A stretch of DNA of 64,000 nucleotides. Source: Anarhynchus alexandrinus. Its lineage: Eukaryota > Chordata > Aves > Charadriiformes > Charadriidae. Positions within the stretch are counted from its first letter, which is position 1, and each line of letters opens with the position of its first letter. The notes beneath the pieces are model-generated. The model searched no databases. It was not told the origin of the DNA and worked only from the letters and a program-made list of their open reading frames with translations. The position numbers and the translations under genes were made by a program. Shown here piece after piece: positions 36,231-48,526 of the stretch. The DNA lies in NCBI GenBank assembly GCA_008711295.1, contig VUYV01000293.1, forward strand, positions 670,657 to 734,656, written 5' to 3'.

Positions 36231-37764
36231 ATTATTTAAAAAAATCAACCGAGAACATTGTAGTCCTATGAATTCTCTCACTGTTCAAAATCCACAAGGA
36301 GAAACAAAGCATTTTGTATTTGAATTTTTAACTACATAAATAGTTAAAATCCAAATATAAAAAAAGTTGGAGAAAGCAGGCAATACTTCTGACTTTTGTA
36401 TGCATGAAGAAATGTATTACAGTACCAAATATTTTAGCTTTCAGAACATCAGCTTTAACTCCTAATCAACTCTCCGTCATTTGAGATTCTTGTCAATTTG
36501 AGGGCTCCTTAAAAATTACTACTCCAAGCAAAAATGTTTTTTGCCACAGAATCAAAGATGCAGAGATGAGATCCCTAGCACGCAATTATCAGAAAATTCT
36601 TTTCACTATAACTCTGCCTCGCCATAAGGCCTAAGACCCGATCTTGTCATGGCCCCAGCTCCCCAGTGGAGCAGGAACTTCGGAGTTCGGATGACTGTTT
36701 CATTCATAAGCGTCTCATTTAGCTGTCATAGTAGGCAAAGGGGCTAAGTTCAAGAAAGCAAGAATCAGATCTCTTCCTATTCAAGGCAGGCAGACCACAG
36801 CTCCCCTGAGCATCAAGATTGTCAGGAGGTACAAATACAGCCCTCTAAAGTGTTTAACCCTTTATTAAGGCTTTGTGTAAGCTGTTGGAAAGCATAGTAA
36901 CAATAAAATAGTGCTGATGGACATGTACAGTAAAGAAGGTGTTCTTATGATTTCACTAACACCCCCTTAATCTAACAACTACTTATCTCAGCAGGAGGAA
37001 CATAATACTGTACTTTACTGACTACTATTTCTACAACCCTTGCTCCTTCCTTTTCTCCTCTTCCTTTGTCCTTATAACATATAAACGCTCCATATGGTGA
37101 AGAGACCATTTAAACTGTACTCATAAATACCAAAGGAAATACTTTCACAGCCAATAAAAAGCTAGTTGTCTAATCCTTAGTTCTTCAAGTGTTTTCCATT
37201 CTCATTCAGCTGTTTCTTAGCTTTTTATGTTGCTGGCTTTCCACCCTCCGCTCTGTGCTAAATTAATGTAAAGAGTTTACTTTCATTAGTGCCTTTAAAA
37301 CATTTTCAAAAATAAACCCATCACCAAGTTTCCTTATCACAGTTCTTTTCATATTATTTTTAAATCACGAGCACCAAAGATGTGGCCCGAGCTTCCCAGA
37401 GAAACAAAACAACAGCCAAGGTTAGAAATCAGCTGCACAGGGCTGTTTTCACAGTTTAGGTAGGAGGTAAAGTGCCTGTACGGTTTCAGGAACAGTCAGG
37501 GAAGTAAGATCTAGAAATGTGGTATTTTGGGACTCCTCCCCTGCCAGTTTGTGCTGTGACCACTTCTGCACACCATTGCTGTTTGTCACCTGCGATCAAG
37601 GGCTACACTGACCATCTTCCTTGAATCATGTGACTCCTTTGTGCAAGAATTTAAGCCAACCAAAAATACACTTTATACTCTAAAAAAAAAAGAATTCTAG
37701 TTTTGAGCGATCTCTTCTTCATACAAATACAGAGATTTGTGCATCTCAAACACCAAAAAACGAA

Positions 37765-37798
37765 ACCTCAGCAGCTATGACACCTCAGCAGCTATCAA
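37765..37798. repeat. 17-bp tandem duplication
   Basis: Units acctcagcagctatgac and acctcagcagctatcaa lie head to tail. The first 14 bases are identical. Confidence 0.8.
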
Positions 37799-38609
37799 AC
37801 CAAGGGGGTTTAGTCAGACTGCTCAAAAATCATGCATTTGTTTTTATAACAACTCATATTACTCAGCTGTTTGGCAAGTTCTGAGAAAAATGTTATCATG
37901 AAGGACCATAACCCTGTTTTTTATGAAGATTCAGCAGCTTTCATATGAATAACATTCCTACCGTAACAGGACCTAATATTCCTGATTTTCTTATAAAATC
38001 AGATAACAAAAACAAGGTATGTCTTTTTTAAAGGGAGAGGGAGAAAGTAAAAGCCTATGAGATCTGAGGGAAAAAAATGGCACAATATAATAGGACTATG
38101 ACACCTAAAACAATACTGATTCTTTACAGAAGTATAAAGATAATACTTCACAACAACAGTGAAGTGGAGAACTGTGCTTAGCAGAAAACATTTTTAATGA
38201 AAGCAAGAAGGACAGATAGTTCCATCTGCATGTACCCAAAGACAGGCTGCAGCCCCTGCCAGAATACCCAAACCTAAAGATATCCTGTCTAAGGAAGATC
38301 CGTTATCTTCATTCAGGAAAAAGCTTAAATCTTCAAGGACCAATGAGAAGGTACTTGTCTTCGTTCAGTAGTTTGTTATTTCCAGAAGGCCAGGGAGCTG
38401 GGGAGGAAGCTGGTTGTTTTAATTTGGTCTGAAAGAATTCAGCAAGACTTTCCCTCCAAATTTATGCATCCTTCTGGTTTCAGCTATGATGGAAATGATA
38501 TTAAGAAATCCTTGGTGGATAGCCTACTGCTTGTGGTTTGAGTCTCATCTGGAAGCGAGGATCTGAAAGAAATACAAAACTGAAATATAACAGACAAAAC
38601 CTGATTTTC

Positions 38610-39085
38610 TCTGAGGATGCGAGAACCCCATGCCAAGTCCATCAGCCCAGCATCCTGTCTCTGACAGCAGCCAGTAGCAGATGTAGACAGGAATGTAAGG
38701 ACAGAAGAAGCATACAAAAATAGTTCGCTCAAATATTTGTCTCTGATTCGTATGATTTGTGGTTTCCAGACTTTCTGAGCCACAGGCAACAGCCTTCATA
38801 GAGTTTCTTTTCATAAACATATCTAATTGATTTTTGAACCCTTTAGTATCCCCAAAATCCTGGGACAATAAGCTTTTACGGCTTTACAATGTACTGTGTG
38901 AAGTACCACTTTTTGCTTGCTTTGAACCTGCCACTTGCAGTTACAATTTCATCCCCTCCAGGTCCTGTATAAAAGAGACAATGAACCCTGTTCCCTGTTC
39001 AAATATCTATGCCGCTTGTGATTTTATACACTTCTACCATCTTCTCCAGAGTCTTGGAAAATGGGAGTTTCGTAGAGCATTCGGT
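38610..39085 (-). mobile_element. ancient CR1 LINE 3' end, minus strand
   Basis: The plus strand runs as the reverse complement of an old amniote CR1 3' region, of the kind best preserved in turtles and crocodilians. In order, 'catcagcccagcatcctgtc' and 'tctgacagcagccagtagcag' come first. Then come 'attgatttttgaaccc', 'aaaatcctgggacaataag', 'gtgtgaagtaccactttttg' and 'ctttgaacctgcc'. The last landmark is 'attttatacacttctaccat'. Divergence is much higher than in the other CR1 copies. Frames of 101-107 codons on either strand here overlap the repeat and contradict each other, so I do not call them genes. Boundaries are approximate. Confidence 0.75.
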
Positions 39086-39688
39086 AAAAAACAAGCAAGC
39101 AAACAAGGGAGGCAGAAGAACACTACAACTGCTGATTTTATCTGAATGTTTCATCCACAGATCTACATTAGCTTGCAGTTATTCATCCTGAAAAAGAAGC
39201 TGCATTCATTTCTCACACCGCACACTGTTAATCTTCTGTAACTATGTCAAACTCTGAACTACGTTTGTATAATCAAATTTTCTACTACAGCTGGCATTCT
39301 TGCACTCTCCTCTGGCAGCAACTCTTTGACGGGAGAGAAAGCAAACAAAATCAGAAGGGAAAAGAAAGGGATTGTAGGAAGAAAGGTATTCTTCATGTAG
39401 GTGATCAAATAGAGAAGTCCTACTGCAGGGTTAATCACATCGTCATTCTCTGCCAGGAGAGCAGTCTGTTATCTCTACATAAAAGGATGGTTGCAAGCAC
39501 GCATCTCATCAGAAAGTACAGTAACTTGAAGTTAACTGTGACTCAGGTCCAATTAGCACTCTTGTCAACCTCCTTGAGTAGTTTTTAAACTGTTAATTTG
39601 TTAATCAGCCGATGTACTTTCTTTATGCAGATGTGTGTATCATAGAAGATCATAGGAAAATTATGTCTTTTTTTTTTTTAATTTCCGC
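39086..39688. other. non-coding DNA, no gene recognised
   Basis: A 114-codon plus-strand frame (39,244-39,588) has no recognised domain and no splice context. Nothing else was seen. Confidence 0.4.
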
Positions 39689-39763
39689 ATGAGTTCCTTG
39701 TCCAGTCCCCTGTGCCTGGATGATGGCAGAGCAATAAAAACACTGTTCATGGACAACGGGAAG
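39689..39763 (+). other. possible short coding exon with splice donor
   Basis: An ATG at 39,689 opens a 25-codon frame (residues near the end read DDGRAIKTLFMDNGK) that stops exactly at AAG|GTGAGA, a good splice-donor match (donor at 39,764). A T-rich tract precedes it (39,668-39,680). An acceptor-type cag ends at 39,705, so the exon could alternatively be internal, 39,706-39,763 (58 nt), in the same open frame. Both other plus frames are closed. I do not recognise the peptide, no partner exon was found, and signals this short arise by chance. It is a candidate only. Confidence 0.2.
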
Positions 39764-42700
39764 GTGAGACTTTTTCTTTCAGCGATGGTGCAAGTTTATT
39801 GCTGGCTGTGAAAAATCGTTAAACTACGGCTGCTGACTGGCGATGGACTAAAACCACTGACCAACATTTGTCTTGCATCTAGACTGGAAGATCTTTGGGG
39901 TAGAGGTTTTTTGTTGCTTTTATACTTAGGGAATATCAGCACAACCAGGGTCAGATTCATGAGCTTAATAATGGTAATAAAAATAAAATTAAACTAAAAT
40001 TTGTAGAAGAATGTTTGGGCATAGTGCACAGATAATACTAATAACGTTCTTTTTCCATAATATCAGAGGACACAATGGAGTCCAAACTACTAGATGTTGC
40101 TGGGTATGACTGGAAAATTTTGGAATATATAAACTAGGTGACACATTTCAGTCTTGCAGTTTTCTGAACCTGCAACTCCAGGAACACCACTAGAGGGCCC
40201 ACAACTATTTAAAGTTTTATTATCAGTTTTACACTGCACACACACAGTGAACAGAAACTTTCAAAAGATTTGCAGCAGGTTTCTTGAAGATAATTTTAAA
40301 TTATTTTCACAAAATTTGGTCTCCAGGAAACATAGTGCTTAAATACTAAGACTCAGATCAACTTAAAACCTGATCAGAAAGTGTTACTTTGTTGAGCCCA
40401 AACCATTCAGCTGAAATGTTTCAGGTTCAGCATCATTCTGTGTCATTTTCCACAGGACTCATGATGAAGTCACCACAGACCATCAAAGATGACAAGAGAG
40501 ACTCAGTTTTGGTGCTCCAGGACCTCAAAAGCCTCGGGCAACAGCCCAGCTGGACTGCCATAGGGCCAAGGAAGATGCAATCCTGGTGGCCATGGTTACC
40601 TGTGCCCAGAGCCAGCTTTTGCGCTCTTTGCCGCAACATCTGAAAAGTGCTGGACGTGTTTCTCTCTTAGTGGACCCACTTGGGAGCTGCAGGGTCTAAC
40701 GCACATTTTCTCCTTATTTATTATTTGGAGGAAATTTTGACTTTATGTATAGATGCATATAGATGCATATCCCCACTCAAATTTGGACATAACAAAAATA
40801 TTGGGGAAAAAGAAAAGAAAGTATTTGGAAGCCAGAAACACTGATTCTCAACAACCTCTACTAGCATCGTTATTATCATGCTAAAATAAATTTGAACAAG
40901 CTAGAAACAGCCAAAACCTCTCTTTTATAAAGGCAGAACTCCCTTTTATCCATCCAAGTTTCTGCACTCAAGCAGATATCCTCACTTATGTTTAGATATT
41001 TCCTCACTTATGAAAAAACCAAGCGTCAAAACCCCATTAACGACCAGGCAAGAGAAGTGACAAGAAAGAGATTGTCCATAATGTACCATCTGAACATGAG
41101 GAAAATGTTTTACTTCAAAGCTGTCACCATGATGTATACAGAAGCATAGCTGCTTCTTTTCAAAGCTTAGGGGTTTGTCACCATCATTACCACCATTATT
41201 ATTGCAGGAGACAGTGAGTATCACAAAAGCTAGTAACAAAAAGAAGTAATCCATCTCTTTCTCTTCTTCCCTGTGAGAATCACACTGTTTCTGTGAGATA
41301 GCTCATAGATGCTGTTGTGGGGGGAAAATTACAATTGATACGTATTTTTTTTAATCAGAATTAGAAAGTGCCGTATAATATTAACCTCTCCCTCTGGTTT
41401 TAGTTGGAGTGTAATACGAGATTCTCTCCACCATCCTTGATTCTCAAGTTTCCTTTCATGAGAAAGAACAAATTATCTCAGTCACAGCAGCCAAGCCAGC
41501 GCTGACATGTATAGTAAATTGTTGTGAGGAAGCAAGGTGTACTGCTGTGGCCGCGCACCTGGAGTGAACAATATGAACATAAAGGATTTCTCTAGGGAAA
41601 TCACAGAGGTTTGTCTGAACCAGTTTCAGGAAAATAAAAGCAAATCCCTGGTTACAGACCGATTCTTCAGTAGCTGAACAGCCAGCTACTTACAATAGTA
41701 GCTTTAGAAAGCGATTTAACAGCAGCCAGGCTGGCTCTGATGCTGCCTTTTCAAACTGCAGTACAAATCAGTTTCAGCTGGCTGAGCATCTTCCCCACCA
41801 GGGCTACGAGTACCTCGGATTCACACTCCTGTACAACATCGCCCAGTAATTAAAAGAACATCAGTAAGCTCTGGCTTTTCGAAGGTCTGAAAGGCATACA
41901 ATGTATACAAGTGTTTTCTCTTTATTTCAGAATCCAGTTTTGCATTCCCTAAAATCAGAAGGAACAACAATCCCTATATAGTCTTCTGGCAAAGTCAGTA
42001 GAAATTCCTGTCATTCATTTCAACACACCCAGGATTTTGTATTTTATGTTTACTATTTAAAGACTACCGCCTTGCATCGGTCGGCAGGAACGAAAGACTG
42101 TCAGGCTTCACTTGCAAACTGCTCTGAAGCTAGCTATAACACGTGTTGCAGAGGGAAGAGGGAATCTTCTGCTAGCTGGAGGCCAGACAGAGAGAGGTTT
42201 CCTCACGAATTGGAGCCATGAGCTCACATCCTCCAGCGTTTGCCAAAACCCAACTTTGAACTTTGGCATCACTGCCTTTCCGTTTACTTCCACGTTGCTC
42301 ACTGCTGACGCAAAGTTGTCTCAAAGTAAGCTTTATGGAAAAGGTTCTCTGTATACTTGCCCAAAACCAAAAACTATGCCCTACGGAGCAAATGCCAAGA
42401 GTAAGTGGACTAGCCAGAAGGGGGAAAAAGAAAGGAAAAAAAAAAAAAAAAGTCTTACAGACTGAAAAGAAACTGACAAGGCCTAATCAAAAAGATAACT
42501 CAGGAAACACTAGAAATCGAGGGAGGAAAAGAAATTGGTTGGTAGGAATGAGGACATGCAAAAGATAAAGTAGTTACTGGGGTACAAGGAAATTGTGGTT
42601 GGGGGGAACAGGAAGAGAAAAAAATGGACGAGAACTCGTATGAAAAGAGGCAGAAATGTTGCATTGCGTTTTAATCAAAAAGCTGAGAGGTTCTCAGTGG

Positions 42701-43900
42701 AGTTCACAGGACGTGAATGTCTGATTGCTGTAATATTCCTACTGATATATATTCCTAGCAGGTGCTCCCTGATTATTGACGGGTAGAGAGTACCCTTCCA
42801 CTTCTTGCCTGTCTTTTGCAAATATCCAGCCTAACTAAACTATTTTTGTAAATGAAGAAAGTAAACTTTTAATAAAATTTGTGAATACCATAATGGAAAA
42901 AGGCAGTTGATTTTATACTCAAAGCTTTAAGAAGAGCAAAACTGTGTTTATCACCAGCAAGTAACACTGTAAATACAATTTGGAAGAGTTTTTCAACTGC
43001 TCTGCAGGTGAAAAATAGCTAAAAAACCTTAAAATAAAAATCAATCTAGGCTTGGTTAGGCAATCATTAATAATTAAGGAGAACTAATGTACTGACGTAT
43101 TGCATGATTCAAAAAAAAAACCAAGAAAGATTAGGGAAATTTTTGCAGCCAGACTATTCAAGGTTCTGGAAAGACTACAAATAAAGAATTCCAATAATTG
43201 ATCTGAAATAAATGTCAGGGGTGAAAAGTGCCTCTGTCTCATAATAGAGAGTAATACCTACAATCTCACAAGATTTCAACGATACAAGGCAGTTCCTTAC
43301 ACATACAAAACTACAAGAAACAATCCTCAATCAAAGGTAACCACTAGATAGTTGTTTGAAGTAGACCTGGAGGTCATCAAAGGTTAGAAAAATAGGACTG
43401 ATATTTTTCAACAAATTTAAGAAACCAGTCAACTAGCAGCTCCATTTTGCCAGTGTTCAGAAGCATCTGATTCTTGAAACATTAATGATTTAATGCCTGC
43501 CAGACAAAAAAACACCCTGAGATGTCACTTTTCAAAGACACTCGTATCTGTATCATCAGCATGAAAATGAAAGTTGACAACACGATGATGAAAAATTGTT
43601 CTTGCGGCATAATAATTGGCAAATTGGCACATCAGAGGAAAATAGTACAACTCGCCCTATCACAGGGAGGTTCCTGGGGAAATGAAAAATACATGCAAGT
43701 GTTGCTCTCCAAGAGACTCCAAACACATCTCTAAGAACATGCCCTGCGTGAGCTTTAACTCGGTGCATCGTTTGGGGTCGTGAAAGGTTTCACAAGACTG
43801 TAGTGGAAAATTTATCCACAAAATAAATTCAGGAGGAAAGCAGCACAAGCCGTCCTGCCCAACAGACTGGGAAGGAAAATCACTTCAAAGTAACTGCACA
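39764..43900. other. non-coding DNA, no confirmed gene
   Basis: No repeat family recognised. A 90-codon minus-strand frame (40,982-41,254) starts with a hydrophobic, signal-peptide-like segment and is discussed as a finding. A 117-codon plus-strand frame (42,112-42,465) ends in a lysine run encoded by a 16-A homopolymer (42,436-42,451) and has no recognised domain. A short (tatagatgca)2 duplication lies at about 40,749-40,772. Confidence 0.45.
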
Positions 43901-44140
43901 GTGAAAGTGAAGTGAAAGTGTAATAGTATTCTACATCCCCGGGCCCGGATCTATGCAATCTGCTTTGTATCCAGCTGGGGGGTCTATCCGCACAGTAGCA
44001 CACATCATACAGTTTGTGTTCCCTGGAGCTGTGGCACATGCCACACCTGGGGCGTGGACTGGAGGACTACATTCAATAAAGCACTTGGCTGCCAAACAGA
44101 AAAGGTACCAAAACCCCAAATCAGGAGGTTCTCAATAAAT
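43901..44140. other. GC-richer orphan block with AAGTGA motifs and two AATAAA
   Basis: The block starts with gtgaaagtgaagtgaaagtg (43,901-43,920), i.e. repeated AAGTGA-type hexamers like interferon-regulatory-factor sites. It continues as GC-rich, CpG-containing sequence (cccgggcccgg at about 43,938) and ends with AATAAA at 44,075-44,080 and again at 44,134-44,139. No open frame looks coding. The order enhancer-like motif, GC-rich body, poly(A) signal recalls an LTR, but I cannot place TG/CA ends or a target duplication. It may instead be a terminal exon or an unrelated mosaic. Confidence 0.25.
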
Positions 44141-47100
44141 TAGCATTGTGGAAGAGGACCCCCAAAACTCCACCTTGTGCTGCCAGATGTCGCTACAGCT
44201 TAAAACAATAAGAAAGGCGGCAGCCGTGGGGGGAGTCCAGAATCCCACATCTATCTGAAACTCAGCGATCTCCACTAATTTTGTATCCAGAGGCCTGAAT
44301 TCTGGCCATGATATCTATGCATATTTTACCAAAAGGCATCACAAGGATTCTGCTTTTCTTTTGGTTTTGCTCTTTTTGGTCCCAGATGTGAAAGGGTCAC
44401 TTCCATCCCATGGTCAGCTTTCAGCTGAAGCAACCCAGTCACCTACTACAGTCTAATTGTTTGGTTGTTCACCTAAAGTGCACATCACCTGACGTTCTCC
44501 AAACATACAAAATGTCAGCTTTATGAATCAATACCAGAATGGTTAGTAGGTTTACACCATTACCAGCTTTGTAGAAACTACTTGATGACCCTCCTTCAGG
44601 CCTGAGAACAATTCTAGCCCTGTTTCCTTCTTCCTTCTGAATATATGGCCATTACTTTTTGTAATTTAATGGTGTCCAGCAATTCCATTATGCTTGATAG
44701 AGAACAGAGATGTGACAAGGAGAACCTGCTCAAGACAATGACAATCCTCATGATAGATTGTTGTAACAGATACAATGGGTGAGCACAGATTGAGAGGAGA
44801 AGGTACCAACCTGAGTTTTATAAGAGTCATAGCTTGTCACTGCCCTAACCAATGCAAAACAGAGTTCATTTGTCAGCATCACTGAAAAAGTAGATTCTCT
44901 GGTAAGTAATTTCCTACTAGTAATCCAGTTTTAGCAAAAATCCAGACAACTTACGAGGAGACACTGTGAAAGAGATGTGGCTTTTCATTCAATTATTAAG
45001 TTCTTTGATGTCGTTTAACCACTCATTCTGTATGCACCAAAATGGAAACATTTATTTTAAGTACTATTTTCTCCCCTTTCTCTTTTTAGATCACATCAAC
45101 AGACTTTTTTGTTCCTCTCTAGGGAAGGCAATCTGCTGCTACTTTTCTGTTAAAAAGTTCACAATATGGAGAAGCATCAGGAACAATTAGCAAAAAATGC
45201 TGATGTGAACTCAGCAGAAAGTCTACATAGACTCTCCAAGGAAATCTTTGGAAGCACAAGAAAAAAAAAAGCAGCCAAAAATTCTCTGTCATTTCACGTA
45301 CTCAGGAAGCCTCTTCCAGGAAGTTTGCAATAATTTATGGAAAAACTGCGTATTGCAAAGAGCCTGTTAAGGGAGCTTCAACGTGAGTGTTTATTTTTCC
45401 ACTCAGTATTTCCATTATCTGCATAAGCTTCTGCCACCTTGCAGCAAAATCTCCTGTGATGGGCTACATCTGTCGCACCATGTTGCGTGCTGCCCTCCTC
45501 CTTCCCCTTCCCCTTCCCCCTGCCTACTCCGGAATCACAAGGCAATATTCCCTCTTCTATCCCCAGCCTTCTGCTTACCTGACAGCTCCGAAAAGAACGG
45601 TCCCCCATGCAAACCAGACAAGGTATAGCTCTTGCCCACAGGTACACCGAGCAGTAGGCACAGTATGATGATCTGTCACTGCAGCCTCTGTTAAAGCAAC
45701 CGAAATTTCATTAAAAAGTCTTTATTCAGCAGAAGGTATTTCCAGGGAGAAGACTTTTTTAACAGTTTGTAGCAACACCAATTCCTGCAGGTCTTCCTGT
45801 TCTATAACTTTCATTTGACACTGAAGGCGATTAGATACGTTTATATTTAGACAGCCAAATAATATCCATTTCCCAGTTTGCAAAGTATGCTTAATAAATA
45901 TGTATTTTTTTAATTAGGACAGGTCGCGATGTAGCTAAAAAAAGCTAATGAAACAGCTGAATTTCCTAGAATTTGAATACATTTTCTGCCAGAGTTCATC
46001 ACTTTCACTAATCTCAAGAGTTTTCCTACTCCACCTCCAAAAATGACAATTTCTGAGCAAGGTAATAGTCATTGTGGAAAAAAAAAAGTATTAGAATATG
46101 GCCATTTGTGACCCCAAAAGCAAGATTAGAACACCAAATTTTCTGTTTTGTTTGTGGAGGAATTCTATACACTCAGACCCCTTCTCTCAAGCTTATTTCC
46201 TTTGATTTAGAAATTTTTCTGAGAACTTTCATTTAAGGCCAGGATAATTTACCTGCTAAATAAATTGCTAAGCAGTGCAAATAAAGCAATTAAGAACTAA
46301 GTGGTTCAGATGAAGCCATAAAAGGAACAATCCAGATCTGCCGGATCTTCTCCTTCAGAAAGCCTACTGTCTCTTCCATTTGGAAAAAAATATAGATGCC
46401 TTAAAAATGGAATTGCCACCAACAAACATGTCTCGTCACAACTGCATATATCTGTATGTTAACCAGGAAGGAGTTATGGTTACCAGAAAGAAACTCTGAA
46501 GATGCCACTAGCTAAAACCTTGAAACCTCATTTTGTGACAGTAATTAGAGAGTCCTTCCTACAAACACCACAAAGTATTCCACATTCAGTCTCATGGTAA
46601 AACTGTCAACAAAATGCATGAACAGCTGCAGGATTCAAAAATCACTGTCTGACTAACTGCAGAGCAGTTGCAGTACAACTACAATGCAATCTACCAACTA
46701 TTTCACAAAGAGCAACTCTTTTCAAAGTTTAATCAAGACATATTAGCAGGAAAATGAGACTACATCCAAAAGCCAAGGAATGGGATTAGCCCAAAATTTG
46801 GGTGAAAAATCATTCAAATGGCATCTTAAATAGAGAGATCAGTATTCTCTGAAAACAGTCACCAGGTAATCTGTAAACTACTGGCTACAGGCATCATCAT
46901 TTGCAGACCATTTCACATAAACAAAGCGTCCGTAAGACATACATACTCTATGCCAAGGATCCTTGTCCTGGTTTGAGGAACCTAAACCACGTGCCTAAAC
47001 CACGACCATCCTAAAGCAGTTAAGCACATAAAGTCATGCACAAATACCTTATCTACACCACCTATAATTACTCACTGTTGTGCCCTCTCCTCTTCTGACA

Positions 47101-48194
47101 GGTGCAAAACTACATCTGGGATGTGAAGGAGCATGTAGCCAGATTTATCAGGAAAGGACAGCGGGCCTAAAATGGTTATAAATTCCTCCACTCTCCTCTC
47201 TTGGGACAATGGTCCAGCCACACTGTTCCCTTGTCCAGCCATACCACAGCCGTGTCCAGCCCTGAGCTGCTGAAGTCATGACTGAGAGAGATGAAACTTT
47301 CAGCTCAGGTGGTAGAAAGTTATTCCTTCAAACACAGAGCTGCTTCACCTTGCTGGGGATGCTTAGCGCATAGGCGAAACCATCCTCAAGTATTTTGGAT
47401 TCAGAGTCAACACTTTACGATGCTGTTCCTCCTCTCACCAAAAGCACACACATACGCACAGGGGTGGGGGTTTTTTTAGTATTATTCTTGATTTCAGTTC
47501 AGTCTTCAGCAACTGAAACTGTCAAAGTGCCGTCACATCCCCTGAACAAAATTTCTGCCTGTTTCTCATGTCCTCTCTGAACACTCAGAGGTGTGTGCAA
47601 ATAGTGCTGTCAAAGTATAGCAAGATCCTGTCACACTGGAAATTACCAGAAATGACAGTAATAAAATCATGCCGAACTGGTTTTCCATCTGACTTTTTTT
47701 ACATCTGTAAGAAGTATCGCCCTGTATTTTATATTTGCAATATTAGAAAACACTATCCTCATCTACAAAGCATATCCTTGTGAAGATATTAGCATTTCAG
47801 TACCTATCCAGGATACAAAAGTAATTTCAAAATGGTAATTAAGCCTTTGAAGAGTATCCAATTAGTGTGAAAAAGTACTTTGAATGAATGTGGAGATCTC
47901 TGCCTAAATTGAATTGATATAACGCTGTTGAAAATCTCAATTTTTTAAGCTTTGCTACCTGTGTGAACACCACTCTTTTTCTAAATATTTTATGCTGTCA
48001 GCACCATCTTCACCAATTACTAGAAGCTGGATTACGGCTACCTCGGGCTACCTGAGGAGTAGGAGGAAACGGACCTAATTAGTTGACTGAAAGCGGTATA
48101 TCATCAGCCTATGACATATGTCATATGGCAAGTAGCAAGGACCTCTTAATATTGAATACAGTCCAAGTAAGGGGGATTCTTCAAAATGGACATT
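44141..48194. other. non-coding DNA, no gene confirmed
   Basis: No repeat family recognised. A minus-strand open stretch at 45,579-45,675 ends at a perfect donor-like CAG|GTAAGC. A plus-strand acceptor-like tract (tttctctttttag) ends at 45,089 and is followed by a ~33-codon open frame to 45,190. Neither encodes anything I recognise. Around 46,975-47,007 there is a short doubled 'cctaaaccacg'. Confidence 0.45.
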
Positions 48195-48526
48195 ATAGAA
48201 TCATAGAATGGTTAAGTTGGAAGGGACCTTAAAGATCATTGAGTTCCAACCCCCCTGCCATGGGCAGGGACACCTCCCACCAGACCAGGTTGCTCAAAGC
48301 CCCATCCAGCCTGGCCTTGAACACCTCCAGGGATGGGGCAGCCACAGCTTCTCTGGGCAACCTGGGCCAGTGCCTCACCACCCTCAGAATTAAAGTTTTT
48401 TTCCTAATAATCTAATTTAAATCTACCCTCTTCCAGTTTGAAGCCATTACCCCTCGTCCTATCACTACATGCCCTTGTAAAAAGTCCCTCTCCAGCTTTC
48501 TTGTAGGCCCCGTTTAGGTACTGGAC
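48195..48526 (-). mobile_element. CR1 LINE 3' end, minus strand
   Basis: On the plus strand it begins with the reversed terminal repeats (atagaatcatagaatgg). It then runs through 'aagttggaagggacct', 'ccaacccccctgccatgg', 'gcagggacacctcccacc', 'agcctggccttgaacacc' and 'tccagggatggggcagcc', and ends near 'ggccccgtttaggtactgga', where it is 5'-truncated. It covers the 3' UTR and the last part of ORF2, with a T run (~48,395) interrupting the coding part. The 3' tail matches the 24.1-kb copy in reverse. Confidence 0.95.

Larger units (their letters stand above)
33911..38609. other. non-coding DNA, little structure
   Basis: No exon recognised; the longest frames are under 70 codons. Separately listed are an LTR scrap at 36.2 kb and a 17-bp duplication at 37.8 kb. 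A pyrimidine tract at 35,946-35,990 is followed by unique sequence in which no frame stays open. Confidence 0.5.

Noticed and set aside
38484..39145. ORFs of 101-107 codons on both strands
   Set aside because: They overlap the ancient CR1 remnant, contradict each other and show no known domain.
42112..42568. Two overlapping plus-strand ORFs (117 and 101 codons) with lysine-rich ends
   Set aside because: The lysine runs come from an A16 homopolymer and purine-rich DNA. The frames overlap each other and have no recognised domain.
45062..45190. Terminal-exon model after tttctctttttag (45,089)
   Set aside because: The peptide is short and unrecognised, and the frame is open upstream of the acceptor as well, so the splice signal adds nothing.
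46974..47010. tgtcctggtttgagg... as another LTR start
   Set aside because: Only ~15 bases resemble LTR starts, followed by a short 'cctaaaccacg' repeat. No further LTR landmarks.
48111..48124. 14-bp perfect palindrome atgacatatgtcat
   Set aside because: Isolated and AT-rich with no supporting context; palindromes of this size are expected occasionally in this length of DNA.
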